44,188 bases of DNA from Azoarcus sp. (GTDB lineage: Bacteria > Pseudomonadota > Gammaproteobacteria > Burkholderiales > Rhodocyclaceae), in assembly GCA_031289095.1 (NCBI GenBank), contig JAITQD010000077.1, positions 1 through 44,188 of the forward strand, in the 5' to 3' direction. The notes under the pieces are model-generated. The model saw only the letters and a list, made by a program, of their open reading frames with translations, had not been told where the DNA came from and ran no database searches. This document shows positions 36,826-44,188 of the stretch, piece by piece. The position numbers and the translations under genes are program-made. Each line of letters opens with the position of its first letter. The first letter of the stretch is position 1.

Positions 36826-36956
36826 CACGGTCGGTTCGGAGTTTGCGAGCATGCGAGTTGCGATTATTCAACCGACTGACGCGGTTTCCACGACGGGCCT
36901 GCGGCGCGGGGGGTTATAGTGTCGGCCATCCCACGACAACGCGCGGAGCCTCTCAC

Positions 36957-37307
36957 ATGATCAGCATCGACCACAGCGGCAAGCTTGTCGCCATCACCGT
37001 TTTTGGCGAATTCACCCTTGCCGATTACCGCGAGTTTGAAGAACTGGCCGACTACAAAATCAAATTCGACGGTCGTCTCGACCTTCTGTTCGACCTGCGC
37101 GAAATGGCTGGTTTCACCATCGACCTCGCCGTGGAAGAAATCCGCCACTCCCGCCAGCACGCCCACGACTACCGCCGCATCGCCATCCTGACCGACGACC
37201 AGTGGGTCACATGGAGCGCCTGGGTCTCGCAATTCTTCGTCGATGCGGAGATACAGGTTTTCGACGAGGAGACGGAAGCGCGCGACTGGCTGGAATCCGA
37301 TTCATGA
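36957..37307 (+). CDS. SpoIIAA/STAS-like small protein
   Basis: 116 aa from ATG 36957, which has GGAG eight bases upstream. The pattern of an N-terminal strand ISIDHSGKLVAITVFGEFTL, the central LDLLFDLREMAGFTIDLAVE and the end IQVFDEETEARDWLESDS matches the SpoIIAA-like (DUF3478) family, a STAS-related fold found as a lone cytosolic protein in many proteobacteria. The biochemical function is unknown, though lipid or hydrophobic ligand binding has been proposed for the family. It lies 131 bases after the sensor kinase and probably has its own promoter. Confidence 0.75.
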   Translation: MISIDHSGKLVAITVFGEFTLADYREFEELADYKIKFDGRLDLLFDLREMAGFTIDLAVEEIRHSRQHAHDYRRIAILTDDQWVTWSAWVSQFFVDAEIQVFDEETEARDWLESDS

Positions 37308-37382
37308 CGCCGCAGACAGCCATTACCCGCTGAACCAACAGCCCGCGTTTTGCGTTTGCTGTCAAAGCGAATCACTTCAGAC

Positions 37383-37427
37383 AAGAAAAGGCCGGAAGCC
37401 TTGATTTTCTTTGGCTTTCCGGCCTTT
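37383..37427 (-). terminator. Intrinsic terminator after tRNA-Thr
   Basis: On the minus strand an 11-12 bp stem (37413-37424 with 37390-37400, one bulge) with a 12-base loop is followed by TTTTCTT. It lies 28 bases past the tRNA 3' end. On the plus strand it can also stop transcription from the SpoIIAA-like gene. Confidence 0.75.
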
Positions 37428-37451
37428 ATCGGACTACTACGGACGGTGAGA

Positions 37452-37527
37452 TGGTGCCCCCGACAGGAATCGAACCCGTGACCTTCGGTTTACAAAACCG
37501 CTGCTCTACCGGCTGAGCTACAAGGGC
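37452..37527 (-). tRNA. tRNA-Thr (anticodon TGT)
   Basis: Complete 76-base cloverleaf with encoded CCA. The 5' arm GCCCTTG pairs with CGGGGGC (two G-U pairs), the anticodon arm is CGGTT-TTGTAAA-CC with TGT, and the T arm contains GGGTTCGATTCC. It reads ACA and, by wobble, other ACN codons. It stands alone here, not in a tufB cluster. Confidence 0.97.
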
Positions 37528-37555
37528 TTGTTCGCGTGATACACAGTGCGCGCGG

Positions 37556-37561
37556 ATTGTA
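37556..37561 (-). promoter_or_regulatory. -10 element of the tRNA-Thr promoter
   Basis: On the minus strand TACAAT is followed by a GC-rich discriminator (CCGCGCGC), as in stringently controlled stable RNA promoters; transcription would start near 37549. No good -35 is visible. Confidence 0.45.
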
Positions 37562-37599
37562 GCCGAAGTCGCGCACGATGGGCATGCCGTCAACAGGGA

Positions 37600-37818
37600 T
37601 CACTCCCGCACGAGTTCGAGCGTGTCGCCCGCGAATTCCACCCGTTGCCCGGGACGCAGCTTGGCGCGCTTGCGCGTCTCGACCCGGCCATCCACCCGCA
37701 CCAGATCCGCCGCAACCGCGACGTGCGCCTGTCCGCCTGAACCGACAAGCCGGGCGGCTTTCAGAAGTTGGTCGAGCTGGATGTATTCGCCGCGCACGGC
37801 GAAGACTGTTGTCGTCAT
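37600..37818 (-). CDS. S4 RNA-binding domain protein, YbcJ-like
   Basis: 72 aa single S4 domain: EYIQLDQLLKAARLVGSGGQ, then VRVDGRVETRKRAKLRPGQR and VEFAGDTLELV. This is the YbcJ/YaaA-like group of stand-alone S4 proteins, expected to bind structured RNA, perhaps ribosomal; the specific role is unknown. It starts 11 bases after tssE on the same strand, so it is probably co-transcribed with the T6SS genes, although it is a housekeeping-type gene. The ribosome site is weak. Confidence 0.85.
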   Translation of the reverse strand: MTTTVFAVRGEYIQLDQLLKAARLVGSGGQAHVAVAADLVRVDGRVETRKRAKLRPGQRVEFAGDTLELVRE

Positions 37819-37829
37819 ACTGGATTCGC

Positions 37830-38315
37830 TCAGGTTTCTTCCCGTACTTCCACGCCGCCGGTTTCCATGTCCCAGCGCGCGCGTATCACCATGTCGATGG
37901 GATAAGGCTCGAACCAGTAGGCTGCCTCGATACGGAAGCGGGCGTAATTATACAGTTCGACGTCCATGTCGTGTGCAATGGTCACTTTCAGCGATTCCGG
38001 CAGGATGCGCGGCTCGAAATGGGCAATCGCCTGCTCTATTCTCTGCGCCACGAGTTTGAGTTCGGACTTGGTGAACCGGGATCCCGCCAGGGGCGGAATG
38101 CCAAAATTGAGCACCGAGAACCGGGCGCGCGGGAAGTCGTCCATCGGCAGGTGCTTGTCTAGGTTGGTGCAGTTCAGCAGCCACGCCAGATCCCGTAGCG
38201 CAGTCTTGCGGAATTCGTTGCGGGTCATGGCCGCACTGCCGCTCTGCACCAGCCTGTCCAGCAGCGCCGGCAGGAACAGATCGCCACGGGGGTTTGCGCG
38301 TCCAGGACTACTCAT
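37830..38315 (-). CDS. tssE: T6SS baseplate subunit TssE (gp25-like)
   Basis: Baseplate wedge protein related to phage T4 gp25 and needed to nucleate the contractile sheath. 161 aa. The gp25 domain covers about 35-145: LRDLAWLLNCTNLDKHLP, SVLNFGIPPLAG, and IAHFEPRILPESLKVTI, where the EPR triplet is the conserved core interaction motif. The start overlaps the tagF stop by eight bases. It is the last T6SS gene on this side of the locus. Confidence 0.93.
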   Translation of the reverse strand: MSSPGRANPRGDLFLPALLDRLVQSGSAAMTRNEFRKTALRDLAWLLNCTNLDKHLPMDDFPRARFSVLNFGIPPLAGSRFTKSELKLVAQRIEQAIAHFEPRILPESLKVTIAHDMDVELYNYARFRIEAAYWFEPYPIDMVIRARWDMETGGVEVREET

Positions 38316-38994
38316 TCGACATCCCTCCGTCCATCAGCAGGCAAAACAGGTGTTCGTCGGGTGCGCCGCAGTGGATGATCTGCCGGGGCGGCAACCGGGG
38401 GGAAGGCTCCGCCCACCAGAAACTGCGGTCGTTGCGCTCCAAGAAAAGCGCGGGAAGTTCCGGCCATGAAAACCAGGCTTTGCGCACGCCAGGCTCGATT
38501 CCGTCGATACCCAGCCCGGCAAGGACAGCGGAATCCTGCCCCTCCTCGTTGTCCAGTAGTCGCGTCAGGAGATCGTGTGCGTCTTCGACGGCAGTACGCT
38601 CACCGATGATGCGCCGCAAGGCGGCATCGAGCTGGTAGAGCCAGCGATTTTCCGGCGGCAACACCTCACGCACGCTGCTTCTGTCGAACGAGCGCAAGGC
38701 CAGCAGAGGGGAGCATCGCCCCACCTTGTCGATGCTCGGCGCGATGCAGCCGATGAGGGCGTGCCTGTCCCAGGTGCCGGCATTGACGATGAAATGCCAG
38801 ACAGGAGAAACCAGATAGGCGTCCCGCCATTCTACTGACCAGGTTCGCACCAGCGCCGCCATGCCGGACGACATCCAGGCATGGGCGGTTTCTTGTAGAA
38901 GGTGCGGCATTCCCCGCCCGGCAAAATCGCCGACCGAGGGCAGCTTGCCGAACCAGCCCATGTAATGCGTCGGAGCGGAAAAGAAGCCGATCAT
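38308..38994 (-). CDS. tagF: T6SS regulatory protein TagF
   Basis: 228 aa. The N-terminus GWFGKLPSVGDFAGRG is the signature of the TagF (BMA_A0400-type) family; WRDAYLVSPVWHFIV and GCIAPSIDKVGRCSPLLAL follow. In Pseudomonas, TagF represses T6SS assembly post-translationally, in parallel with the PpkA/PppA/Fha pathway; in some species it is fused to PppA. Here it is separate and 10 bases after the phosphatase gene. ATG 38994 is assumed; the later ATG at 38961 just before GWFGK is possible. Confidence 0.92.
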   Translation of the reverse strand: MIGFFSAPTHYMGWFGKLPSVGDFAGRGMPHLLQETAHAWMSSGMAALVRTWSVEWRDAYLVSPVWHFIVNAGTWDRHALIGCIAPSIDKVGRCSPLLALRSFDRSSVREVLPPENRWLYQLDAALRRIIGERTAVEDAHDLLTRLLDNEEGQDSAVLAGLGIDGIEPGVRKAWFSWPELPALFLERNDRSFWWAEPSPRLPPRQIIHCGAPDEHLFCLLMDGGMSNE

Positions 38995-39004
38995 GCCCGC
39001 CGCC

Positions 39005-39790
39005 TCAGTCCCGCGCCGACAGCGGCAGGATGCGCGTCGTCACTTCTTCCCGCTCGCCAACCCACACCGCCATGGCGCTGAAGTTGTCCTGTTCGGGGGA
39101 TTCGGGATCGGGCACTTCGCGCGCCAGGCCATCTACCCATTGTTCGGGGGTTTCCACCTGCTGAAGCAGGGCTTCCATGGTTTCCTCATCGACGCTCTCC
39201 CACAGGCCGTCGGAGCAGAGCAGAAAAATGTCGCCCGAGCGCAAAACGAGCGGTTTGTCGCACACGACACGCGCCGGCACTTCGGCGCTGCCGACCGCCG
39301 CGTAGAGCAGATTCCTTTTCCGGTTGCCGCGCAGCTCGCCGCTGAAAATACCGGCGTCGATCATGGATTGCAAAACGCTATGATCGGTAGTCAATGTCCG
39401 CGCCCGCCCGCTACGGAACAGATAGATGCGGCTGTCACCAAGGGCGCTCCAGTAGGCCAGCGCCCGCTCCGTGTCCAGCATCAGCGTCGCTATCGTCGTA
39501 TCCATGTCGGGAAACTGCGGGTGACTCCCGCGCGCGCGCCGCAAGGCTTCGCGAGCGACGTCGATGGAGGCGGCGATAGCGGCCAGGTCGACTCCGGGGG
39601 TGGCGGAAAAGTGCTTCAACACCCGCTGTACGACGGTTTCCGATGCGACTGCGCCACCTTCGTATCCGCCAGTACCGTCGGCAAGGACGAAACAGCCCAG
39701 CGTTTCATTGGCGCAAAAGCCGAGCGCATCTTCGTTGCGCTCCCGCCCGCCGCGTTCGCTTCGCTTCGCCACCGATAGACGCATCATCAC
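39005..39790 (-). CDS. pppA: PP2C-family Ser/Thr phosphatase of the T6SS (PppA-like)
   Basis: 261 aa Stp1/PppA-type phosphatase that would reverse kinase phosphorylation of TagH and so limit T6SS activity. Metal-site motifs are intact: RGGRERNEDALGF, LADGTGGYEGGAVAS, DMDTTIATLML, ALGDSRIYLFRSG, LCSDGLWE and EQDNFSAM. An ATGA overlap joins it to the tagH stop (start 39790; two further ATGs follow directly). No membrane segment is visible. Confidence 0.92.
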   Translation of the reverse strand: MMMRLSVAKRSERGGRERNEDALGFCANETLGCFVLADGTGGYEGGAVASETVVQRVLKHFSATPGVDLAAIAASIDVAREALRRARGSHPQFPDMDTTIATLMLDTERALAYWSALGDSRIYLFRSGRARTLTTDHSVLQSMIDAGIFSGELRGNRKRNLLYAAVGSAEVPARVVCDKPLVLRSGDIFLLCSDGLWESVDEETMEALLQQVETPEQWVDGLAREVPDPESPEQDNFSAMAVWVGEREEVTTRILPLSARD

Positions 39791-41601
39791 TTGCCCGCCT
39801 TTTCGCCGAGTTGCAGGGTTGAAATCGCATCTTCATAGGCTTTGACGAAAGCGGCCCCGAAAAAGTCCTGGAAGCGGTCGGCGACGTTTTCCTGCGTGAC
39901 GACGTAGTAATGCTCGTAGGCATCCCACAGCCTGGCTTTCCGCTGCGACGGCAACACCTGTTCGAGCAGGCCGCGCGGCGGTTCGTTGTCGCTGATTGCC
40001 GCCGGCTCGAAACAGCGCAGCACGTGATTCAATGCAGAGTGCATTCCCGACACGACGCCGATCTGGTGGGCACGCAGATCGGTAAAGGCGTTCTGGATTG
40101 CATCGACCGGCCCCATGAAACCGGGAAAGGGCTTTCCGAGCAGGTACAGCAGGGCGGCATGCCCGTCCGACGAGAACTTGAGCGGGTTGTTGCGTTCCGG
40201 CGCGATCATGGTCACGCTGGCGCGCACGGCCTGTTTGACGATCGCCCGCCCGGCGATCAGATCCACCGTCCCTTGCGCACAGCCTCGCAACATCTGTCCG
40301 AGCGTTTTCATGAAAGCCCTGTCCAGCGACACCCGGCCAGGCAATTCAACCCCCAGCCCCTCGATGAACGCCTTGTAGAGATCTTCCGCCGCTGGCAAAG
40401 CGGCAGGCGCACCGCTCCCGGTCAGCGCTGGCTGCGCCTGGAAGGGCGGCAACCCGGTTTCCGGATTGGCAATGGTTTGGGCGGAATCCTTCGGCAAGGA
40501 CGGCGGAATGTCGTCTGCGATGACCTTTTGCGGGGGCGGTTCGGCAATGCGCGGCCCGGTGATGACCGCGCCGCTGCCATCCGGCGGAAAAGCCTCGGCG
40601 GCGGCAGGCACAGGGGACGACGGCGCCCATTCTTCCGTGTGAGACGGTGCGAGGAGGCCCGCGATGAGGTCGTCGATGTTACCCAGTTCGCCGATGCCCA
40701 CGCCGTCGTCGGGTATGGGGGGCTGCGCTGTGGCGACGCCAGGGGGCGGCGACGGCGCTAGCGGCGTCGCGGTGGGCGCAGGCGGTGCGGCAGGTTTCGG
40801 TAATTGGAACAGGTCGCCAAGCTCCGAGCCGTGGGACAAATCCATGTGAGGGGCCGCGCCGGCGTTTTTGCCGGATTGCAGGATGTCGTCGAACAGGCCG
40901 CCCCCGCCGCCGAACATCGCCAGGGGGTCGAGGCTGGCATCGCGGGCCAGAGGGTTTTCCGCCGCGCCGAGGAGCGGATCGCGCAGCAGTTCGCGCGCCA
41001 TGGCGCGGGCGTCGCCGCCATTGATGAGTTCATCCCCCTTGCCATCAAGACTGCCAAGCTCAATGCCCCGCTCGTCGAGCGTCTGCATGGGGTCGCGCCG
41101 CCCGGCGCCGACACCGGACATGAGCGCACTGACAGGATCATCGCCTTCCGGCGCAGATTCAGGCGGCGTTTGCTTTCCCGCGCCAGGGCCAAGCAGGACG
41201 GCGAGAAAGTCGTCGTCAGGGGGAGCTTCCGGCGTGGCGGTAGCCGACGCGGGCGACCGCGGCGCGTTCGCTTGGCCTTGCGACACGTAGCGTACTTGCA
41301 GGACGTAGCCGCCAAGGGCGATGCGGTCACGATCATTGAGCGTGCGTCCATTTCCGGGTTTGAGTTCTTCGCCGTTGACGAAGACCGCGTTGCGCCCGCT
41401 GACGTTGTCGACCCGATAGACGCTGCTCCCGGCTTCCCGGGTGAATTTCAGGTGATGGCGCGACACTACGTGCATCGGGTCTGGCAGGACGACGATATTG
41501 TCGCCGCTCCGCCCGATGGTTGCGCCGTTGCCCGTGATCGTGCCCGAAATCGGCATCACGGGCGGGATGTCGTTGTAGGTCAGCGCCTGAACTTCAAGCA
41601 T
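39787..41601 (-). CDS. tagH: T6SS FHA-domain protein TagH (Fha-like)
   Basis: 604 aa from ATG 41601, which has AAGGAG upstream. The FHA domain covers about 20-105: ATIGRSGDNIVVLPD, HVVSRHHLKF and NVSGRNAVFVNGEEL carry the Gly-Arg, Ser, His and Asn residues that bind phosphothreonine. A long low-complexity Pro/Ala-rich linker (about 110-390) separates it from the C-terminal TagH domain (about 395-600; SDGHAALLYLLGKPFPGFMG, LRAHQIGVVSGMHSALNHV). The FHA domain is the expected sensor for phosphorylation by the kinase encoded two genes upstream, promoting apparatus assembly. Confidence 0.93.
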   Translation of the reverse strand: MLEVQALTYNDIPPVMPISGTITGNGATIGRSGDNIVVLPDPMHVVSRHHLKFTREAGSSVYRVDNVSGRNAVFVNGEELKPGNGRTLNDRDRIALGGYVLQVRYVSQGQANAPRSPASATATPEAPPDDDFLAVLLGPGAGKQTPPESAPEGDDPVSALMSGVGAGRRDPMQTLDERGIELGSLDGKGDELINGGDARAMARELLRDPLLGAAENPLARDASLDPLAMFGGGGGLFDDILQSGKNAGAAPHMDLSHGSELGDLFQLPKPAAPPAPTATPLAPSPPPGVATAQPPIPDDGVGIGELGNIDDLIAGLLAPSHTEEWAPSSPVPAAAEAFPPDGSGAVITGPRIAEPPPQKVIADDIPPSLPKDSAQTIANPETGLPPFQAQPALTGSGAPAALPAAEDLYKAFIEGLGVELPGRVSLDRAFMKTLGQMLRGCAQGTVDLIAGRAIVKQAVRASVTMIAPERNNPLKFSSDGHAALLYLLGKPFPGFMGPVDAIQNAFTDLRAHQIGVVSGMHSALNHVLRCFEPAAISDNEPPRGLLEQVLPSQRKARLWDAYEHYYVVTQENVADRFQDFFGAAFVKAYEDAISTLQLGEKAGK

Positions 41602-41611
41602 GGCCGCTCCT

Positions 41612-42244
41612 TCATCGCCTGTCATTGACCGCATCGGGCGGCGAACAGCTTCCCCGCACGACGGCGCGCTCGTTTTTCTGAAGATAAAAATCCGCCGAGA
41701 AGGGCGGGCCGCGCGGGCATTCGATTCTCAGGACGTGATTCCCTGGCGCGACCAGTCCGATACGGCCCGCCCGCGTCATGCCGCCCAGTTCGATTCTTCT
41801 GCCGTCGACCAGAAAAACAGCTTCTTCCAACCCCAACACCGCTAAGTGCGGCATGTCCGCTTCGACATGCTCGAAGCTCATGCTCGGTATTTCCCGGCCA
41901 TTGAACGTATCGCCTGGCGCGGCGGGCGCGGACGCCGTACCGCCCTCTTTGCCGCGCGAACGGGCGTTTATCGAACTCCCGGCACTGCCTGCGGCCTTGC
42001 CGGCCACATTGGTCAGCGCCCTCGCCGGATCGGCGCCAACTTCCTTGAGTCCGCCGGCTTTCTGTTCCCCGGTCGAAGCCAGATCGTTCATCTTTTTCAG
42101 CGCGGCTTCCTGGCGTCGGGTTGCCTCAGAGGGCGGCGCATCGAAAAGCGTTTCGCAGCCGGCAAACAGTACGCCCGTCAGCGCGATGCAGGCAAAAGAC
42201 GTACGACGCAAAAACCAGCGCGCCGTGTCGAAGCGGTCTTTCAT
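41612..42244 (-). CDS. Lipoprotein of unknown function inside the T6SS kinase-phosphatase module
   Basis: 210 aa from ATG 42244, with GAGGG upstream. A signal peptide ends in the lipobox LFAGC, so it is a lipoprotein. Residue +2 of the mature protein is Glu, not Asp, which favours the outer membrane. A low-complexity region rich in Ala, Gly and Ser (about 45-115) leads to a compact C-terminal domain (about 130-200) with VFLVDGRRIELGG, IGLVAPGNHVLRIECP and ADFYLQKNERAVVRGSC. This strand pattern resembles a PEGA-like domain; the two cysteines could form a disulfide. It is not TssJ by any motif I know. Located between kinase and tagH, 10 bases from each side. Confidence 0.8.
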   Translation of the reverse strand: MKDRFDTARWFLRRTSFACIALTGVLFAGCETLFDAPPSEATRRQEAALKKMNDLASTGEQKAGGLKEVGADPARALTNVAGKAAGSAGSSINARSRGKEGGTASAPAAPGDTFNGREIPSMSFEHVEADMPHLAVLGLEEAVFLVDGRRIELGGMTRAGRIGLVAPGNHVLRIECPRGPPFSADFYLQKNERAVVRGSCSPPDAVNDRR

Positions 42245-42254
42245 CGCCAATCCC

Positions 42255-43406
42255 TCACGCTCCCGGCAATATGGCAAAGATTACCATGACATAGGCCAGC
42301 AGAAGCACAAACAGGATGATCCAGCGAGCGACGACTCCATGCCCGGATTGACCGGCGCGCGCGCCGTGGGGCGCGATGTCCGCGATGCCGAATGGCGCTG
42401 TGGCTGGCCGCGGGGCGATTTGCCCTTCCCTCGCAGGCGCTCGATCGCCCATCCTGGAAAACGGCTGCGGCTGCGGTTGCGGTTGCGACGGCGCGTGGCC
42501 TTCCGCAGCGCTCAACAACGCCCGAACATAGTCCTTGACGTTTTGCGGTCGATCCTGCGGTTTCACCGTAAGGCCCGCGTCGACGACTTCCAGCACGCCG
42601 GCGGGCAGTTCCGGCGTGGCGAAGCTCGTCAGCGGCCTGACGGTATCCTTCATGATCCGCGCCACCGACACGGTCGGCATGACGCCGGTCACGAGCAGGT
42701 ACGCCACGGCGGAAATCGCGTAAATGTCCGTCCAGGGGCCGAGCACCAATTCCTCGTCGTCGTTGCTGTATTGCTCGATCGGCGCAAAACCCGGCTTGAG
42801 GATGATCGTGGTCGGGTCTTCACCACGCACTTCGGTATGTCGCGCCGCACCGAAATCGAGCAGTACCGGGGCTCCGTTTTCCAGGATCAGGATGTTGTCG
42901 GAAGAAATATCGAGGTGGTAGCAATCCACCGAGTGAATCAGCGTCAGTCCGTTCAGCACCGGCAACAGCAGGGAAAACAGGTCTTCCGTGGTTCTGACGT
43001 GGAATCCGTTGCGCACCATCTCGCGCAGGGTTTTGCCCCGGTAAAAGGGCATGACCATGTACGCGGTGCCGTTGGCTTCCAGCAGGCGCAGCACCGACAC
43101 CAAGGCGGGATGCTTGAACTTCGCCAGGATGTGCGCTTCATTGACGAAGCGCCGCATCCCTTTCTGGAACAGTTCGCGCTTGTCGGCGAGCCGCACTTCG
43201 ACCTGCATCCCGGCCCCGCGCGTCGCCAGGCTGGCCGGCAGGTATTCTTTGATCGCCACTTCACAGTCGAGCATCGTGTCATGCGCCAGATACACGATGC
43301 CGAAACCGCCCTCGCCAACCACCGCGCGGATGACGTACTCCTGCAAGCGCGTGCCGACCGGCAGCGCATTCATCGGGGCGACCGATTCGATTCCCTGCTC
43401 ACTCAT
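42255..43406 (-). CDS. Membrane-anchored Ser/Thr protein kinase of the T6SS (PpkA-like)
   Basis: 383 aa. Kinase domain about 20-290: Gly loop GEGGFGIVYLAH (31-42), K53 in EVAIKEYLP, alpha-C E90, HLDISSDNIL with D166 and N171, DFG at 184-186 and PGFAPIEQYSND as the P+1 region. The usual HRD is HLD and the DxK lysine is Ser. A Gln/Pro repeat and a basic Pro/Ala linker follow; one C-terminal membrane helix (about 357-380) leaves a three-residue tail, giving a cytosolic kinase. By position it should phosphorylate TagH. It lies 33 bases after tssH. Confidence 0.9.
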   Translation of the reverse strand: MSEQGIESVAPMNALPVGTRLQEYVIRAVVGEGGFGIVYLAHDTMLDCEVAIKEYLPASLATRGAGMQVEVRLADKRELFQKGMRRFVNEAHILAKFKHPALVSVLRLLEANGTAYMVMPFYRGKTLREMVRNGFHVRTTEDLFSLLLPVLNGLTLIHSVDCYHLDISSDNILILENGAPVLLDFGAARHTEVRGEDPTTIILKPGFAPIEQYSNDDEELVLGPWTDIYAISAVAYLLVTGVMPTVSVARIMKDTVRPLTSFATPELPAGVLEVVDAGLTVKPQDRPQNVKDYVRALLSAAEGHAPSQPQPQPQPFSRMGDRAPAREGQIAPRPATAPFGIADIAPHGARAGQSGHGVVARWIILFVLLLAYVMVIFAILPGA

Positions 43407-43439
43407 TTCGATTCACCATTCCGGCAGGCTCACCCACGC

Positions 43440-44188
43440 TCAATGACCCGGCCCGCCCGTTTCCAGATCCCGCATCTCGAACTCGTAGACGAATTCGTCG
43501 TTCTCCGCCTTCAGCGTGATCCGCTGCAAACCCTGCCCGGCGACAAGCCCTTCGAGGTGGCGGCGGCTGATGGTCGGCAATACCGAATTGGTCAGGATCG
43601 CGTCGATCATGCGCCCGCCTGCGTCGGCGGTGTTGCAACGCCGGATCACCAGGTCGACGGCGGAATCGTCGTAGCCAAAAGCGGCGTCGTGCGAGGCGGC
43701 GATGCGCTTTTGGATGCGCCGCAGTTGCAGGCGCACGATGTTGGTGAGCGTTTCCATACTCAGCGGGTAGTACGGCGCCACGATCAGGCGTCCGAGCAGC
43801 GCGGGCGGAAACACTTCGAGCAGCGGCTTGCGCAGCGCGCTGGCGATCGTCTCGGCGTCGACCGGCAGATCCGGGTCGGCGCACAGGCTCATGATAAGGT
43901 CGGTGCCGACGTTCGAGGTCAGGATGATGACGGTGTTGCGGAAGTCGATCTGCCGCCCTTCTCCGTCTTCCATGCGCCCCTTATCGAAGACCTGGAAGAA
44001 AAGTTCGTGCACGTCGGGGTGCGCCTTTTCGATTTCGTCGAGCAGCACGACACTGTACGGACGGCGGCGCACTGCCTCGGTCAGCACCCCGCCCTCGCCG
44101 TAGCCGACGTATCCGGGCGGAGCGCCCTTGAGGGTGGAAACCGTGTGCGCTTCCTGGAATTCGCTCATGTTGATGGTGATGAGATTCT
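43440..44188 (-). CDS. tssH: T6SS AAA+ ATPase TssH (ClpV), 3' part only
   Basis: Disassembles and recycles the contracted TssBC sheath. The frame is open to the right edge, so only the last 249 codons are seen: the second AAA module from the pore loop [17 protein letters not shown] through [18 protein letters not shown] and the ClpV-specific [20 protein letters not shown], to the C-terminal D2 ([19 protein letters not shown]). The FFQVFDKG and [15 protein letters not shown] segments separate it from ClpB. Its upstream part and probably tssB, tssC and tssK lie beyond the window. Confidence 0.95.
   Translation of the reverse strand, partial: NLITINMSEFQEAHTVSTLKGAPPGYVGYGEGGVLTEAVRRRPYSVVLLDEIEKAHPDVHELFFQVFDKGRMEDGEGRQIDFRNTVIILTSNVGTDLIMSLCADPDLPVDAETIASALRKPLLEVFPPALLGRLIVAPYYPLSMETLTNIVRLQLRRIQKRIAASHDAAFGYDDSAVDLVIRRCNTADAGGRMIDAILTNSVLPTISRRHLEGLVAGQGLQRITLKAENDEFVYEFEMRDLETGGPGH

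Noticed and set aside
41612-42244. The lipoprotein as TssJ
   Set aside because: It is longer than usual, has a long low-complexity spacer and a PEGA-like rather than transthyretin-like C-terminal pattern, and no tssK, tssL or tssM is adjacent. Assignment left open.
37428-44188. T6SS block as a tRNA-Thr-integrated element
   Set aside because: No integrase and no repeat of the tRNA 3' end appear in the window; the block lies on the 5' side of the tRNA and an S4 gene intervenes.

Overview
The window is high-GC chromosomal DNA that reads as a betaproteobacterium; gene content and order suggest Rhodocyclales or a near relative. The main grounds are the mdh / GntR / sdhCDAB-sdhE / gltA / odhAB-lpd neighbourhood, pilBCD, the fmdB-DUF502-aspS run and clpS-clpA. 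The genus cannot be fixed from the sequence alone. Most of the window is dense core genome. Two features look acquired or specialised: a visibly AT-richer methyltransferase gene near 13.0-14.0 kb, and the edge of a type VI secretion (T6SS) locus from 37.8 kb to the right end.

Layout. From 1 to 9.9 kb, all on the minus strand and read right to left: sdhC, sdhD, sdhA, sdhB, sdhE, gltA, odhA (sucA), odhB (sucB) and the 5' part of lpd. These encode succinate dehydrogenase with its flavin assembly factor, citrate synthase, and the 2-oxoglutarate dehydrogenase complex. An intrinsic terminator separates gltA from odhA, and the short odhA leader carries a duplicated motif able to pair with its own Shine-Dalgarno. 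A GntR/HutC-type regulator heads the series and is divergent from mdh. The shared 200-base region has a good sigma-70 promoter for mdh and a 16-base palindrome that is a plausible operator. A CitE-like lyase follows mdh.

From 13.0 to 21.5 kb: the methyltransferase, a small Trp-rich Cys-motif protein, tRNA-Arg(ACG), a Nudix hydrolase fused to a ThiE/TenI-like domain, a DUF815 ATPase coupled to a 44-residue membrane peptide, mltA, a YqaE/Pmp3-like protein, an exported TPR protein, gloA and an EI24/CysZ-like membrane protein. From 21.5 to 34 kb: ffh with divergent ypjD, pilB-pilC-pilD (type IV pilus motor, platform and prepilin peptidase), fmdB, DUF502, aspS, cspA with a long leader, and clpS-clpA with an ATGA overlap. 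From 34 to 37.3 kb: a Spy/CpxP-like periplasmic protein divergent from an OmpR/EnvZ-type two-component pair, with an exact tandem 10-base repeat between them, then a small SpoIIAA-like protein. tRNA-Thr(TGT) follows.

From 37.6 kb to the end, minus strand: tssH/clpV (3' part only), a membrane-anchored Ser/Thr kinase, an unrecognised lipoprotein with a PEGA-like C-terminal region, tagH (FHA), a PP2C phosphatase, tagF, tssE and an S4-domain protein. The kinase, FHA protein, phosphatase and TagF form a post-translational control module for T6SS firing. The lipoprotein inside it is the least explained gene and the best lead for something new. The core structural T6SS genes (tssB, tssC, hcp, vgrG, tssK, tssL, tssM) are not in the window and would be expected beyond the right edge.
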